From: Botryotinia globosa
Lineage: Eukaryota; Ascomycota; Leotiomycetes; Helotiales; Sclerotiniaceae
DNA length: 64,000 bases
Assembly (NCBI GenBank): GCA_014898425.1
Contig: RCSZ01000007.1
Location: forward strand, 2,170,001-2,234,000
Direction of reading: 5' to 3'
The notes under the pieces are model-generated. The model made no database searches and was not told the origin of the DNA. It saw nothing but the letters and a program-made list of their open reading frames with translations. Shown here piece by piece: positions 45,012 through 57,395 of this stretch. Numbering within the stretch: the first letter of the stretch is position 1; every line of letters begins with the position of its first letter. The position numbers were made by a program, and so were the translations under genes.

Positions 45012-46970
45012 ATGAAATTCTCACGCGCAGCTGCTCTTTCTCTCCTTTCTGGAATCGGGGCTGCATCTCCTGATGCTAACTGTTCTCCTGTCACAACCAC
45101 AATCTATCAGCCCACTACTATAACTGTCACAGAACCTTCATTCGTAACCTCCACTGTTACTCTTGGAGGAGGTGGAGGGTATGGCGAAGCAGCGGAATCT
45201 GGTACAACAATATATCAAACTGTCACACTCGGAGGCGGATCTGCTCCCGCACCAGTCACCATCACAGCACCTGCACAAACTATTACAGCCCCGACGCAAA
45301 CAATCACAGTCAACAATGGAGGAACTGTTATTGAGGGAGGCTCCACTTCCACATCGACATCTTTGAAGGTGTTCAAAACTTCTACCCCTATTATAAGCGG
45401 AACAGGATCGCTTCTGGGAGCTCAGATCACCCTCCTTCCCTCGGCCGGCGCTACCGGAGCCGTGACACAAGTAAACGTGATATCAGGGGTTTCCACAGTC
45501 CAAGTCTGTCCTACCGGTGCTACAACTTATGACTGCACAGAGGTTGTTTATGGTTCAGGTGGAGAAATCATTGTAGTTCAAATCATCACTGTTGACGTCA
45601 CTGTAGATGTCTACGGTGAGGCCAGCACAGTTACAATAACTAAGATCGCCAGCGCTACTTCTACACCTAGTCTCCCACCTACACACTCTGAAAGCCTTCT
45701 CGGAACCAAGACCGGCAAAGCGACCTCTACTGGTAAATCTACAGGACCGCCATATTCATTTGGAAATGGTAGCGAACCTATCTATCCAACAGGTAGTATC
45801 AGAACAGGAACTAGTGTCTCATACAAACCCACTGGAACTGGAACTGGAAAGCCAAACAAGCCAACGCACGTTGTCTCAATTGGCCAGAATGGCACTCTCT
45901 CTTTCTCTCCTCAATATATTGATGCGGAGGAAGGAGATACCGTGCGCTTCAATTTCTACCCAACGAATCATACCGTAACTTCTTGTGATATTGCGGCTCC
46001 TTGCGTTATGAATGGCGTCTACGATTCGGGGTTCAAGCCCGTTTTGGCTAAAAACATGACTACATTTGTCGACTTCCCCGTTACAAACGCCACTAACCCA
46101 CTGTTTTTCTTCAGGTATGTATCGGCCCGTTACAGATTTCATCACTCTCACTAATGTCATCTTAGTCGTCAAAAGAGTGAGTGTGAGTCAGGGATGGTGT
46201 TTGCTATCAATCCTAAATCGAAAACTCAATATGACGCGTTCGTATCTGCTGCCAAGGGTAAGAAGACTACCACTACAAGCCATGCACCGACTGGAACAGC
46301 ATATTCGACCAGTACGGTTAGAGGCACAGGCCTTCCATATTCTCGCAATGGCACTTACTCATATGGACTTCCATCGGGCAGTGTCCGACCCACATCTGCG
46401 CACTCTGAGTTGGGCATTAGCGTGACCGGCTCATCAAAAGCACACTTTCCTACTGGCGGGCCAAACACAACTATTAGCACTGGGACTGGGGTGCATCATA
46501 CCAAGACGGGAACAGGGTTCTCACTACCATCGGGCACTTTTAAACCATCCGGCAGTATCAAGCCATCCGGTAGTATCAAGCCATCCGGTAGTATCAAGCC
46601 ATCCGGTAGTATCAAGTCATCCGGTAGTATCAAGTCATCCGGTAGTATCAAACCATCAGGCAGCATTCGCAGCTCCGGGCTTCCACACTCATCGGGTTCC
46701 TTCAGACCAACTGGAAATATTAGCGGCAGTGGCCATGTATCTCCAACGGGCAGCGCGAAGACAACTATCGTCTCAAGCAGCTCATCTTCAGTCGCAAGAA
46801 AAACTAGCTCATCGTCACACTCAACTACTAGCAGTTCAAATTCGTCTTCACACTCGACCATCAGCAGTTCTAGTTCGACCATCACCACTACTTCTTCAAT
46901 TCACGGTTATGTTCCCTACAGCTTCTCTACTCCTGTTGCTTCATATGTCGCCCAACCATATCGAGCGTAA
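45012..46970 (+). CDS. Secreted Ser/Thr-rich cupredoxin-like protein
   Basis: join(45012..46114, 46166..46970) gives 635 aa. A signal peptide is visible (MKFSRAAALSLLSGIGAASP, cleavage near residue 18-20). Next is a Thr-rich stalk with repeated TITV/TITAPAQ/TSTVTL motifs. The cupredoxin-like domain lies at about 285-390: HVVSIGQNGTLSFSPQYIDA, EEGDTVRFNFYPTNHTVTSC and, after the intron, RQKSECESGMVFAIN. The rest is Ser/Thr/Gly-rich with a tandem (K)PSGSI repeat and a poly-Ser end. This is the extracellular serine-rich protein architecture of filamentous fungi, normally wall-associated. No C-terminal GPI hydrophobic tail is seen. The usual Cys and His that flank the last Cu ligands are Ser and Glu here, so copper binding is doubtful. 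Confidence 0.88.
46544..46656 (+). repeat. Coding 18-bp tandem repeat (PSGSIK)
   Basis: Six to seven in-frame copies of an 18-bp unit lie inside the secreted protein gene. Central copies are identical, with Lys-Pro to Lys-Ser changes in two later copies and decay to PSGSIRSSG. Confidence 0.9.
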
Positions 46971-49822
46971 ACTGAAGGTTTGATTGAAGTCATGAGGAGG
47001 ATTGCATGTTTTGAGAGCTAAGAAGCTGAGTGGCGCGGGCGCAGGCGCAGACAGAATTGGATTTGATTGGTGTTACTTTCTTCTTTGGCCCTTCCCCTTG
47101 TATTTCGTGTATGCGTTATGTAGACTTGATTTCGAAAATAAGGCTCTTGTTTATGCTGTACTACAATGTTTGTGTTACCTACCAGAATCCTCTCCCATGG
47201 CTTCTTTGTGCATATCCCGGTAATGCTGATTGTTGTCGATTAGGACAGCCACAGGCTTCAAATGCCATGAACAAATAGATATAATCAAATGTTATGCATA
47301 TTCCCACATTCGAAAATCCTGTGAATCAAGCAAATGATGTCAAAGTTCCTGGTTGCTCAATCTCCATCATTTCCCTGATCCCTCTCCCGGATACCCTTAA
47401 TCTTGAACAATATTCGAATGTCATATCGCTGAAATTGTCTAGCAAATGGCAATGATACCAAAGGCCTCAAGTAATCCAGATGAAGTGCCCGCTAAAGTTG
47501 ATAGATTGTCGAGTTTGAATCCCTGAAAATATCTATTTTGGTCCTTCTAGCTGTCCTCGATCAGAATTCAACCCTTGTCACTGTGTCTTTCTTCTGCATT
47601 GTCTCAAGCCAATGAAAACCTAGCAAAGTCATTCTGCATTTGATTTGTGCTGATATATATGACTATTGATGGATGGCTCTTCGAGGCCTGATCGCTTCGG
47701 ACTACATCCTATTGACCGAATCTGATACGTGACTACCCGTAAAACTGTTTCCTAAACCCCACCCCTCCAGAAAGTTCAGGTATGCTGTGTCTTTGCACAG
47801 GAAAGAAATTCTCGACACACTCTGTAGGGCTTAAAAGTTGTTGCATCAATAGATGGACAATATATGCCAAGTTCACATCATATCTAATCAAACTGTTTTG
47901 GCGTCTTCCATTGACAGAAACCCATCAATTCACTGCAAGTCAGCCATTGTTGATGTTACACATGCATGCGCGCATGCATGCCTGGGGTAGAAATCTTCGA
48001 TCGATTGTAGTTGGGGTTTCCCTGCATTTTCTCCTACATGCATGTATATTTCTCCTGTTCTTCAAGCTTTTCTAGAAAGTCATGGGGATGGTCATCAGTT
48101 GTATGAATTCAAGGCTTGCGACCGGGAAAATAGCCGAATATCCTACCCGCGATAATCGAGGAAGATTTCTAGAAACATAACTTTCGAAGTCCAGTTCAGA
48201 TTTGTTCGATCGCTTCATATCTTCTGGATTGAGAAATCTTATCATTTTAATGTACAAGCTACCACTATCCTTCGGCTCATTCAGAAATGTAATCTCATGA
48301 ATTTACTAAAGACCTAGAAAGTGCACCGAGCATTTTTTAGGCTGTAAAGGAAGCTTTCACAGGACAATCTTCTTTAAAAGTGAGGGCCAAACATGTTATG
48401 CATATATGTTTGCCTTTGTAACTGCGTCTGCAGTCCCATATTGCCATGTTGACAACCTGGTTCTTGTCATGGCTTGGTGGTGCCATGTAGAACCCTGAGT
48501 TCTGGTTTGAGTTGGTGCCTTGTCACTCTATCTTGGTTGGGCCGTTGATTTAATATATATCCTAGATATCCACCAATCGCGGCATCGCCGTACTTACCGT
48601 ACTTGCCGCAGTCAATGTAAAGCGTTGAAGTTAAACGGCAGATGTATCCTCAGTTACACAAAGAATATTTGGCTATACACCACCTGACTGAGCCAGGACG
48701 AGATTCTTGAAAATTCAGTATCTATGTGAGCTTAACGATTCAAGATTCGTAGGAAAAGGGTTCTTGAAAATAGGGGCCGTTGCTAAGGATCTTTACATTT
48801 CCCCTAGTAGTTTTTTTCCAGCTAAATTCGGGAACTCCAAATCAGCATCCTCAAAACCATCACAAAAGGGAAAGTTCAATATTCAGTATAATTTGGAAAA
48901 CTGATATCAATACATGTGAGAGGTCGGCTGCGCCACTCCAGATTAACTCATGTCGCAGAATCTGTGACAGGTAGCATGCCCTAGGCCTGTTTCAATAGCA
49001 ATAGCAATTACAACTTTCTTTTCCATCACCTTTATCTATTCTAGTTATCCAAGCCACCACACATTTCAAAGACTCATATGCATTCGGGAAGCATGATAGA
49101 AATTGGGAGAAGACACACCAGTGAGATGGAAGTTCCTATTCATTCAGGGTCTTGGTACCCTGGAGATTTTTATATTTCCCGGCGCATCATTGATTTTTCT
49201 CCAATTACGCATAAAAGATGGGATGGATAGTTAATCACCCAGGATAAACGCAGGATGGCAGGTAGACATGTGGAGTATCCGAATCAAAATTTGAATCTTA
49301 AGCTTTTCTTTTGCTGGCTCCAACCATACGTTACACGGGTATTTTCATGGATTAATCCATCTCAGACCTTTGTTTTCTTCTTCTTTTTCCAATCGTTCTC
49401 TGAGATACGATTAACTTAACCAGATCACAGCTGACAATTATGTCTGATTCCGCTTTGCACTTGCAGATAAATAGTAATCCATCTCTGTCTCGCAAGAAGT
49501 TGAGAGATAGTTCGAAAAATTGACAAGCAGTCGGCAAAAATTGCTGCAAGAGTTCGTTTGCTCGTCTCAATTTTGAGTCTTGGGTTTCGTTTTATTTCCA
49601 TGCCCACTCGAATTCGGCCTTTTGCATTGAGTGCCTTGAATCTCTTGACCGAGTGACCAACACTAAGGCTTTCCTTTGGTAACTCATCAAATGTTAAATA
49701 TACCCCAAAGTCACAGCCGCCTCAAAGCATTGTAGCCTACACACAATTTTCATATTCAGAACACATCTCTCTTGACATCCGTTCATCTTGTATCTTACCG
49801 TCAAACTTCCGCATTAAACATC
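46971..49822. other. 2.9-kb intergenic region
   Basis: I see no supported gene. A 20-bp perfect palindrome of alternating purines and pyrimidines lies at 47961-47980, with a second CATGCATG palindrome at about 48036. The last 100 bp before 49823 is the promoter of the RRM gene. Confidence 0.5.
47961..47980. repeat. 20-bp perfect palindrome, Z-DNA-type sequence
   Basis: CATGCATGCG followed by CGCATGCATG is self-complementary. All 20 bases alternate pyrimidine and purine, and the alternation extends a few bases to the left (ACA). Confidence 0.95.
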
Positions 49823-51150
49823 ATGCCTCAAGTTCTACCTGGTGATGTAACTGGCTTATATTATATTTTGGTCAGCAACCTCCCATGGTCATGCACATGG
49901 CAGATTCTAAAAGACTTCGCACGAAAACATGATTCTGAAGGACACTGCCTTGCAATCGAACATGCGCAGGTATATCCAGGGTCAACTTGTGGGTGGGTGA
50001 CAGTGCGTGGAAAGGAGGACTTTCTTAAAGCACTTCGTAAGTTGTTCGATTATGAAGAGATAGGACTGACAGCAGCAGAGCATCTACAAGGTGGAACTAT
50101 GGGAAATCGAGCGTTGTGTGCAGATGGCCGCAATGAATCGATGCCAATTCAAGTGCGGGATCTTGCTATTCCATGGACCACTTCGAACTCCTGCGGAAAT
50201 GTGTCAAGGACAAGAAAGACACTTCCAACACCAACATTTCCGGTGTCACCAGCCTCTGCAATGCCAATTCAACAGATATCATTCGTTCAAATGGCTCCTT
50301 TAATCGAAAGCACATATATCTCTACTTCTACATCAGCCAAATTTAATGATCAAGGCCTGACTCAGGTAGAAGTTCCCAAACTCATTGCCATGATATAAGT
50401 TAACAGGCTCAGATTCAACAGATACAAAGTATCGAAATGTATCCAAATGTTGCAACACCGCTCACCTATCCATCTATGCTGTATGCCGGTGAAATGGCAC
50501 CAGATACGCCAGTATACATACAACCATCTCCACAGTCATTTGCAGCATCTCCTCCTATCTCTTACATGACTCAACGATCTGAAAAAGTGAAAATTGTAAG
50601 AAGCAAAGTCATCATTACCCAGCTTCCTCGAGAAACATCGACTTCTTATCTAAAAAGTTACTTGTACAATGTTATAAAATCGGAATATCGCGACAGTCCA
50701 TCCACCGAGAACCCTCTTGATGCTCTACGCAATATGGTTATCGAAAAGCATCCAGATGGGAGGCAAAAGTGTCATACTTTCCTGATTTTCGAAACGCATA
50801 ACATGGCCCAGGCTATGGTGGAAATGCTTGACGGTGTGGTATTTCGTGGAAAGGTTCTGCGGGTAAAGCTTGCAAAAGAAGGAGCAGAGCCCAGGGAACG
50901 ACGGCAAGATATCAAACCCTCCAAAGCAAGACCTATGGCATCTCAGGGAAAGAAGCCGGGGAGAGCCAAGGAGATCAGGGGGAGAAATAATCGGACAATG
51001 GAAGAAAGAGAGAGGGATAGAGTTTTAGCAGTCAGATCGAGTACTGTAGCTGCAGTGGCAGCAGTAGCAGCGCGAGCCAAGACAGAGACAGATGCAAAGG
51101 TGAAGTCGCCTATGGTGGTGAATGGATCGACTCCGGAAAGTAACTGCTAG
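49823..51150 (+). CDS. RNA-recognition-motif protein with two RRMs
   Basis: join(49823..50365, 50413..51150) gives 426 aa. The start is MPQVLPGDVTGLYY; an upstream in-frame TTG is ignored. RRM1 spans about residues 8-85: YYILVSNLPWSCTWQILKDF (RNP2-like) and STCGWVTVRG (RNP1-like). RRM2 spans about 245-335: KVIITQLPRETSTSYLKSYL, KCHTFLIFETHNMAQAMVEM and LDGVVFRGKVLRVKLAKEG. Between them is a Ser/Thr/Pro-rich linker. The C-terminus is Arg/Lys-rich (KPGRAKEIRGRNNR) and then Ala/Val-rich. Fungal proteins of this layout are annotated only as RNP-domain proteins. RNA binding is likely; the target is unknown. Confidence 0.85.
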
Positions 51151-54100
51151 TGATTGACCAAAAAGATACTCCACGGCCCTCGAGGCTGGTCCCATGAGGA
51201 ACACCATGCATGAAAGCAGTGTCAATATTGATATTTAAAGCAAGCGAGGGTGGAATCTTTTGATTTTAGATAACCACAAGCATTTGGTACTGGCGGGTTC
51301 GGTGGGTGGAAGGTAGTGTGAGCATTTATGTCGACCACTGGTGGCTCTTTTGGTTTTTGGAATTTTTTTGAATTCATAGCGCTGTATTGTATCTCCCACA
51401 CAACTTATTTTACAAGTCTATCTCAAGGTGGGCCTAGCGGGCGTCGTCGTTAATGTCCAGAGTGAACGGTAAAGGATTGAAGTAGCTTACAATAGGATCT
51501 TTCTCAGATAGTTAAAACAAGTCTGGCTATGTGCTACATAGTTCTTCTCCCTAACAATCATATCTTAAACATACAAAATGAGAATGCAAGGTATCATAAT
51601 TTTTTGAGACATTAGATCTCCCATGTTTATCCATCGCTGATTGGATATTGATTCCAAATATTCTAATTAGAAGTGTCACTGATCAGGGAACATCGACTAT
51701 GGCTCTCGTCGTCGCTTATGCGATAGAGCGTTCGCCTCGAGTGGAAACCTCCAAATAGCGAACATCCAGATTTCCTTTCTGGCAGCTTGGGAGCTGTAAC
51801 AACCTCATTTTTGAGATGATAAGTATATCTCGGGTAAGTGATACCTGTGTTCTATAGTCGTACATCTGCATTAGACGACGCATTCAGACCACGACCACCA
51901 GGATCTTGCAGGGTTGATAACATTTAGTTCACACTTTCGTACTTGCTTGAAATATTTATTTACTTGAAACAGAAGTTTTATTCAAGCTTTGATGAGGAAA
52001 CATCGGACGAACTCTGCACCGTGACACAATCAACATTTCAGTCCGAGATTATGCAAGATGTCCTGTCAGATCGATCATGCAAGTACCCATTTTAAGACCT
52101 GCAACAAAACTTCCAGCACAGGCTGCGCACGTGCAGTATTCTCTGGTGGCGGTCCTCTGTTCCATCATTTCCAATATTCCTTGAACATTATAATTGTGTT
52201 GTTGATGTGATAAACTGTAACTAGCACCCAAGATATGAGAGACGAGGAATGAGGAATGAGGAAGATAAAAAAGAAAACGAATCACATGATATCAGTCGAA
52301 AGAAATGACTAAAACATTTGTTGCATATCTTGAGTGACGCTGCTGAATATTTGTTGCATGTCTTGACGGTATTGTAGTTTTAGTCGTGCATGAAAAAGAA
52401 GCGCTTTACTGTGTTGGTAACTTGGTAGTGGCAAGGACTATTTTTAGGGGGCTGGATGAGGAGGAAGAGAGATTAGATTGGCTGGGAGTGGCTGGGATTG
52501 AACAAGCCGAGATTTATGCGACAGAAATGAATACTGTAGATTGAGTCTTTGGCTATTCGTACCTTACTACCTGCCTGCGACTGTACTTCCTCTAAAATAC
52601 GCAGCGCCGTCCTGTAATTGTCGAGGAGGCGATGGGTGTATTCTGCTAACTGCCTGTCTCACTGTTAACTACTATCTGCTCATAGCCCACTGAAACTAAG
52701 GCCATCTTCATGCATCGTCACGATTCTGTATAACCTAGTGCATTGGGTAACTCAAAGCTTGGTTGGCTCGACTTCTCGGGTATCTTCTTGTGCAATTAGT
52801 TCAAGGCTAATAAGTATTGTTTTGCTTTGCCAGATTCTTGCAGCATTTGTTGCATATCTCAGTTACTTCCTGCAGTATCGACCCAATGAGGCGGGATCAG
52901 AAATGACTACTCACTCTTGTGCGAGTACAGTACTTTTCTGAAGAGGCTAGATTTGTACCTTGTGTGTGTACGGAGTAGATTAGATGTAGACGGACTTAGA
53001 TGTCATACGATTGGCGAGTGAATGACAGATTCTCAAGGGTACAGTCGAAAGTTGATACACCACAATGAAACGACGATTGTGAAGGATCTTCAAAAAGCAC
53101 TTTCCGCAATGATGGTGATCTGATATCGTGCATACGTAACAAGAGCTTTGAGATGAAATTTGAAATTTGAAAGGACCTTTCTACCGCCGAGGAATGTTGA
53201 AGCGATTTAGTCAAGGGATGAACCGAGTCCCCTTGCGAGTCGCGACTATCAGTCCAAGCTTTCAAGTGCCACCCACCGTCTAAACTCTGAATAACATTCG
53301 TACTATACCCAACATAAATGCCAGAGTAATACATATTTTCAATAGAAATGTTTGATTCATCTGTGCATATATTGGTTCTTCATATATTGCCATTATCATT
53401 TCAGTATCAATACTTACCCAGGTACTAACTATAGTTACAATCCTCAGTCCTTGATGGTGATTCACCAACCTCTCATCATTTTTCAATGGTCGCGCAATAT
53501 GCGCATTTACGTGATGTGGATGTCCTTGAGGCTCGAGATGCCCAAGCCAAGCTCAAGCTCCTACACATACACATACATTCCACCAAACAACCAACCACCA
53601 TTATTTGGTGCACAGTACTTCGTGCATAGTACATACAAGATGCGTTGACAGTACCATTGCCAACTACTAGTTTAGCTTTCTTTGATGTCTCTTGATGTCT
53701 CTTGACATGATTGTAACTTTAGATTAGACACCAATCTATTACATACTACCTACTACCGAGGTGTCTATCTGTGTTTTGTATTTGGCTTAGTACCTAGCCA
53801 CAAATACACAAATCATATCCATCGGGTTGAACCTAAAAACATCTCATGACTTAAAAATTAACGGCTGTTTCATTACTTTAACCCATTCTTCAGACCAGAA
53901 GAGATAAGTTCGTTCATACAACCCCCCACTCACTACAACCCTACCAAAAGAAATCTACTTTGTAGTAATCTAACCAGGGGGTCGGGTCCTATAGGCTATA
54001 TCCCGTCCCTTTCTAAAGCTACCAAAGGTTATCGAAACTCTAAGATAAACTTTCAGAATTCTTGTGCACAGCACGAGGGAATATACATATTCCAAAATCT

Positions 54101-54373
54101 TCATTACTACTTATCTGGATCTTGCCTGGAGACATTAAATTTACATGTCAATATCATCGATATTTGTCTCATCGACACTCATAACACACAAGTCTGACGG
54201 GACCATACTTGGATGATCCTTTGAAGGCACATCACCCAACCCTTCATTTCCTCGCATGAAGAAGGAAGGGAGCAAGGTCATTTATGTTATTTATTATTCA
54301 TACTCGGTACCAATAACAGATTAGATATAAACGGCAAGAGCATCCGAGACAAGTTTATGCCGAGAATTTCATT
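51151..54373. other. 3.2-kb intergenic region
   Basis: No convincing gene. A 112-codon minus-strand frame at 52996-53334 has protein-like composition but no recognisable motif or splice context, so I leave it out. Local repeats are minor (CATACACATACA near 53560-53580). Confidence 0.5.
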
Positions 54374-55990
54374 ATGCCAAATCTCCAATCTCCTGTCCCT
54401 GCAGCACAGGGCAAGATACAGCCCCAAACACATCGACGAACACATTCCTTAACCCCAGATACAGCTCGAACGGTCTCAACATCAAAGACAGCATGGGCGG
54501 AGACTCAATTTGCAGATGAGGCATCTAGACGAACAAACCAAAACAAAATCGAAGCACCTGCTCCCTTACCTGCGACTACGGCCCTCACTGCGAGGAACAC
54601 TCCATCAACGGCTAATGAAGGAACAACTCCTCCCCGACCAGCTCGAACACACCAACGCTCCCTTTCACAATTATTACCTTCCTGGAGTACACGTCAAACT
54701 TTCTCAGCTACCAACGGATCGGCAGATAGTTCACCAACCAAGGAGGATCTACCATTCGAATACATGGCGTCGTTGACTGGAGATAAAGGTGGTCGAGCAA
54801 GAGTTTCCACAAGGAAAAGTGGTTGGTTTGGGGGATCTTCGGCTTCAGAAGTTACAGGATCGGAACAAGATGAACTGGATTCGAAAAAGGCATCTGCTAG
54901 AGAACCTTCGCCAAATCGAAAGCTCGAAAGAAGAGGAGCTCTCCCTGTCCTCGATTCCAACTCTACTCCTGCGAAATCAACCGGCGTCTTCGGTTTCTTA
55001 TCTTCTTCAAAGGCTTCTGCACAACCGATTCAACTACCTTCAGATCTGGACAACGACGAGTACATCAATCTCGATATCCAATCTTCACTATTTCCATCCG
55101 GTCAAATCGACACTTTTTCCCCTGCTGCCTTCAAGAATCTTCGCGTTAACGCCGAGGGCGCCGTACAAAAACTCCAAAACGTATACAAACTTCGCACTAT
55201 CCAATATAATGAAATAAGAGCTGAAAAGGATGCACAAGAAGAGGAACTGGAAGAGGCCGAGACTCGTGCCAAATTTCTTAAACTTCAACTAGAAGATATG
55301 GTCAAGAAATTCAATGAACAAGACACCACTATAGAGGAATTAGTAAACCAGCTTGCTGAAGAAAAACTGGCTCGCGTAGAAGAGAGAGATCACTTTAATG
55401 CTCAGATAAAAAGGAGGGAAGAAGAGGCGAGGATTTCACAACATCGTGCAAGCTGTTGCTCGACGGCAGGAGAAGAAGATCTAGGCATTCCCCCAGATAT
55501 AAGAGCTAAATGGAGGAAAAGTACAGGTAGTGCTGACTTGAGCGGCGAAAGTGACGATGACATGGCAAGCGGCGGAGGTGAAAGTGTCTTCTCGAGAAGC
55601 CGGAGTCCCACACTTACAGTCTCGACTGTTATGACAACCAAAGATAGTACGAGAGACAGCACCCCTGATTTTCCTTCATCGTTTGGACGTGTTGGGGCTT
55701 TACAAAAGGATGCTCAACTGAACAATAATCCTACGATAGTCGTTCCTGCCAAGCCAAAACCTCAAACTTCAGCTTTCAAAAAAATGCTAGGTCTTGGCTC
55801 TGGTGAATCAAGTCCTACAAATGGATGCGCGAATTGTAGTGGTCAGGGAGCATCGATGGCATGGGATACTGTGGGTTTATTAAGAGCTGAAAATAAGACT
55901 CTAAAAGATAGAGTCAATCTAATGGAAGGAGAGATCGAAGGGGCTTTAGACATATGCGGGGGTCTGTTTCCTGTCGGGTCTGGATTATGA
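54374..55990 (+). CDS. Coiled-coil protein with disordered ends, function unknown
   Basis: An intronless gene of 538 aa starts MPNLQSPVPAAQGKIQ. The N-terminal 240 residues are Ser/Thr/Pro-rich. A conserved-looking entry, DNDEYINLDIQSSLFPSGQI and FSPAAFKNLRVNAEG, leads into a long heptad coiled coil at about 260-355 (AVQKLQNVYKLRTIQYNEIR ... LEEAETRAKFLKLQLEDMVK ... EERDHFNAQIKRREEEAR). A Ser-rich acidic stretch, a Cys pair (NGCANCSGQG) and a final short helix (LLRAENKTLKDRVNLMEGEI) follow. There is no signal peptide. It looks like a filamentous-fungal scaffold or cytoskeletal protein, but I do not recognise the family. Confidence 0.82.
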   Translation: MPNLQSPVPAAQGKIQPQTHRRTHSLTPDTARTVSTSKTAWAETQFADEASRRTNQNKIEAPAPLPATTALTARNTPSTANEGTTPPRPARTHQRSLSQLLPSWSTRQTFSATNGSADSSPTKEDLPFEYMASLTGDKGGRARVSTRKSGWFGGSSASEVTGSEQDELDSKKASAREPSPNRKLERRGALPVLDSNSTPAKSTGVFGFLSSSKASAQPIQLPSDLDNDEYINLDIQSSLFPSGQIDTFSPAAFKNLRVNAEGAVQKLQNVYKLRTIQYNEIRAEKDAQEEELEEAETRAKFLKLQLEDMVKKFNEQDTTIEELVNQLAEEKLARVEERDHFNAQIKRREEEARISQHRASCCSTAGEEDLGIPPDIRAKWRKSTGSADLSGESDDDMASGGGESVFSRSRSPTLTVSTVMTTKDSTRDSTPDFPSSFGRVGALQKDAQLNNNPTIVVPAKPKPQTSAFKKMLGLGSGESSPTNGCANCSGQGASMAWDTVGLLRAENKTLKDRVNLMEGEIEGALDICGGLFPVGSGL

Positions 55991-57395
55991 GGACAATTGA
56001 CAAAAACGAACATATATTATCAACTAGCTTGAAAAAAAAGCTGGTTTCGACTTTCGCGTCACCAGGATGATGAAATCCACAAGAACGACCAAAAAAATAA
56101 ATACACCAATGACGACAATGACCAACCAACGGACTCAATAGCAGTCTCTATTATACCCCTTCTTGTTCCTGATATTTTTTCTTTTCTTTTTTTTGGTTTG
56201 CATGTCTCCCATGCACTCTGTTACCCATTGGATGACTAGCTTCACAGTTTTGTTTATGACTAGCTGCGCGCTCTCGACCTTTGGACATTTTCTTGGAGCT
56301 GAACTTGGATGTGTTTCTTGGCATACAAAATGGCATTTGCTCTGCGCATTATGGCTCACGGCTACGTTGGAGAAATAGCATAGTAGTAGGAGTTGTGCGA
56401 ATTTCTGCGCTGTATATGATACGTTCTTTAAGCGAGGTCATGGAGGAGGATAATAAATTTCCTGTGGCCTCGTATGGTTTTGATTTTGGGACTAAAGGTA
56501 CAGAATGGTTGGCCGCGGATAGCAACATATATCTAGATAGTTGTTGTCAATAGATGAATCGGAAAAGGGATACCGGAAGTTCGGTTGTTTCATCGTGTGT
56601 ATGTGCGTGCATGGTGATTTTCTGGTGATTACAAATTCTTTCTATGGTTTGCTCTAGGAAGATAGTCAATCATGGTGGCGATGAAAAGTTTAAGTCCAAT
56701 TCACTTCAGGCTTCACCGGTCGAAACAGTGGGTTAGTTTGGCTACGTAGGTACGTGCCTAGATGACATTAGAATCCAAGGACCTGGAGACTCCAATTATA
56801 CAGGTTTAAAGGGTAGTTAGCGAAAAAGGAACTATGAATACCAGAGATGATAATGACACGCATAGTATGTAAATGTAACATCCTACCGTATGCGACGTAC
56901 GACATATATTTTCTCTACAAGTCAATGTGAGATGAGTTCTGTGATGATGCTGCAGAGAACATAACGCGGGTCCTGTTTTGTCATACTAGTTGTCTATGTT
57001 GTATGATAGCACATTTATTCATACATTATGCAGCCAGCTAGGCATAGCATCCTGTAGTTTCCAACTTCATGAAGATTCACAATGGCACACACAATCACAT
57101 CAGCACGTAGGACTCTCAATATGTAATGTACGACCAAAGTGGTGACTACAGATTTGATCAATTCCGCAAAAATATGCTATCATCCTAAAATAAATAGCCA
57201 ACGTGCGCAGAAATTCCAGTGATATCAACAACTATACATGCCATCATATAAACTATCGTCTTAAAACTATCGTCTAAGATCCATTATAAGCTCAAAAAGA
57301 TCGTGGTTTTGGGTCCGAGGAGCATTTATTCATCCGATTTCCATCACAAATTTGCGGCAATTCTACACGCAAATATTGTTTCGAGAAAAAGAGCA
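55991..57395. other. Convergent intergenic region
   Basis: This lies between the coiled-coil gene (+) and ALAS (-). Short frames on both strands at 56135-56553 lack any motif. No gene is supported. Confidence 0.5.

Noticed and set aside
52996..53334. 112-codon minus-strand frame with ordinary composition
   Set aside because: No motif, no good start context and no neighbouring exon; kept only as a note in case a search finds a homologue.
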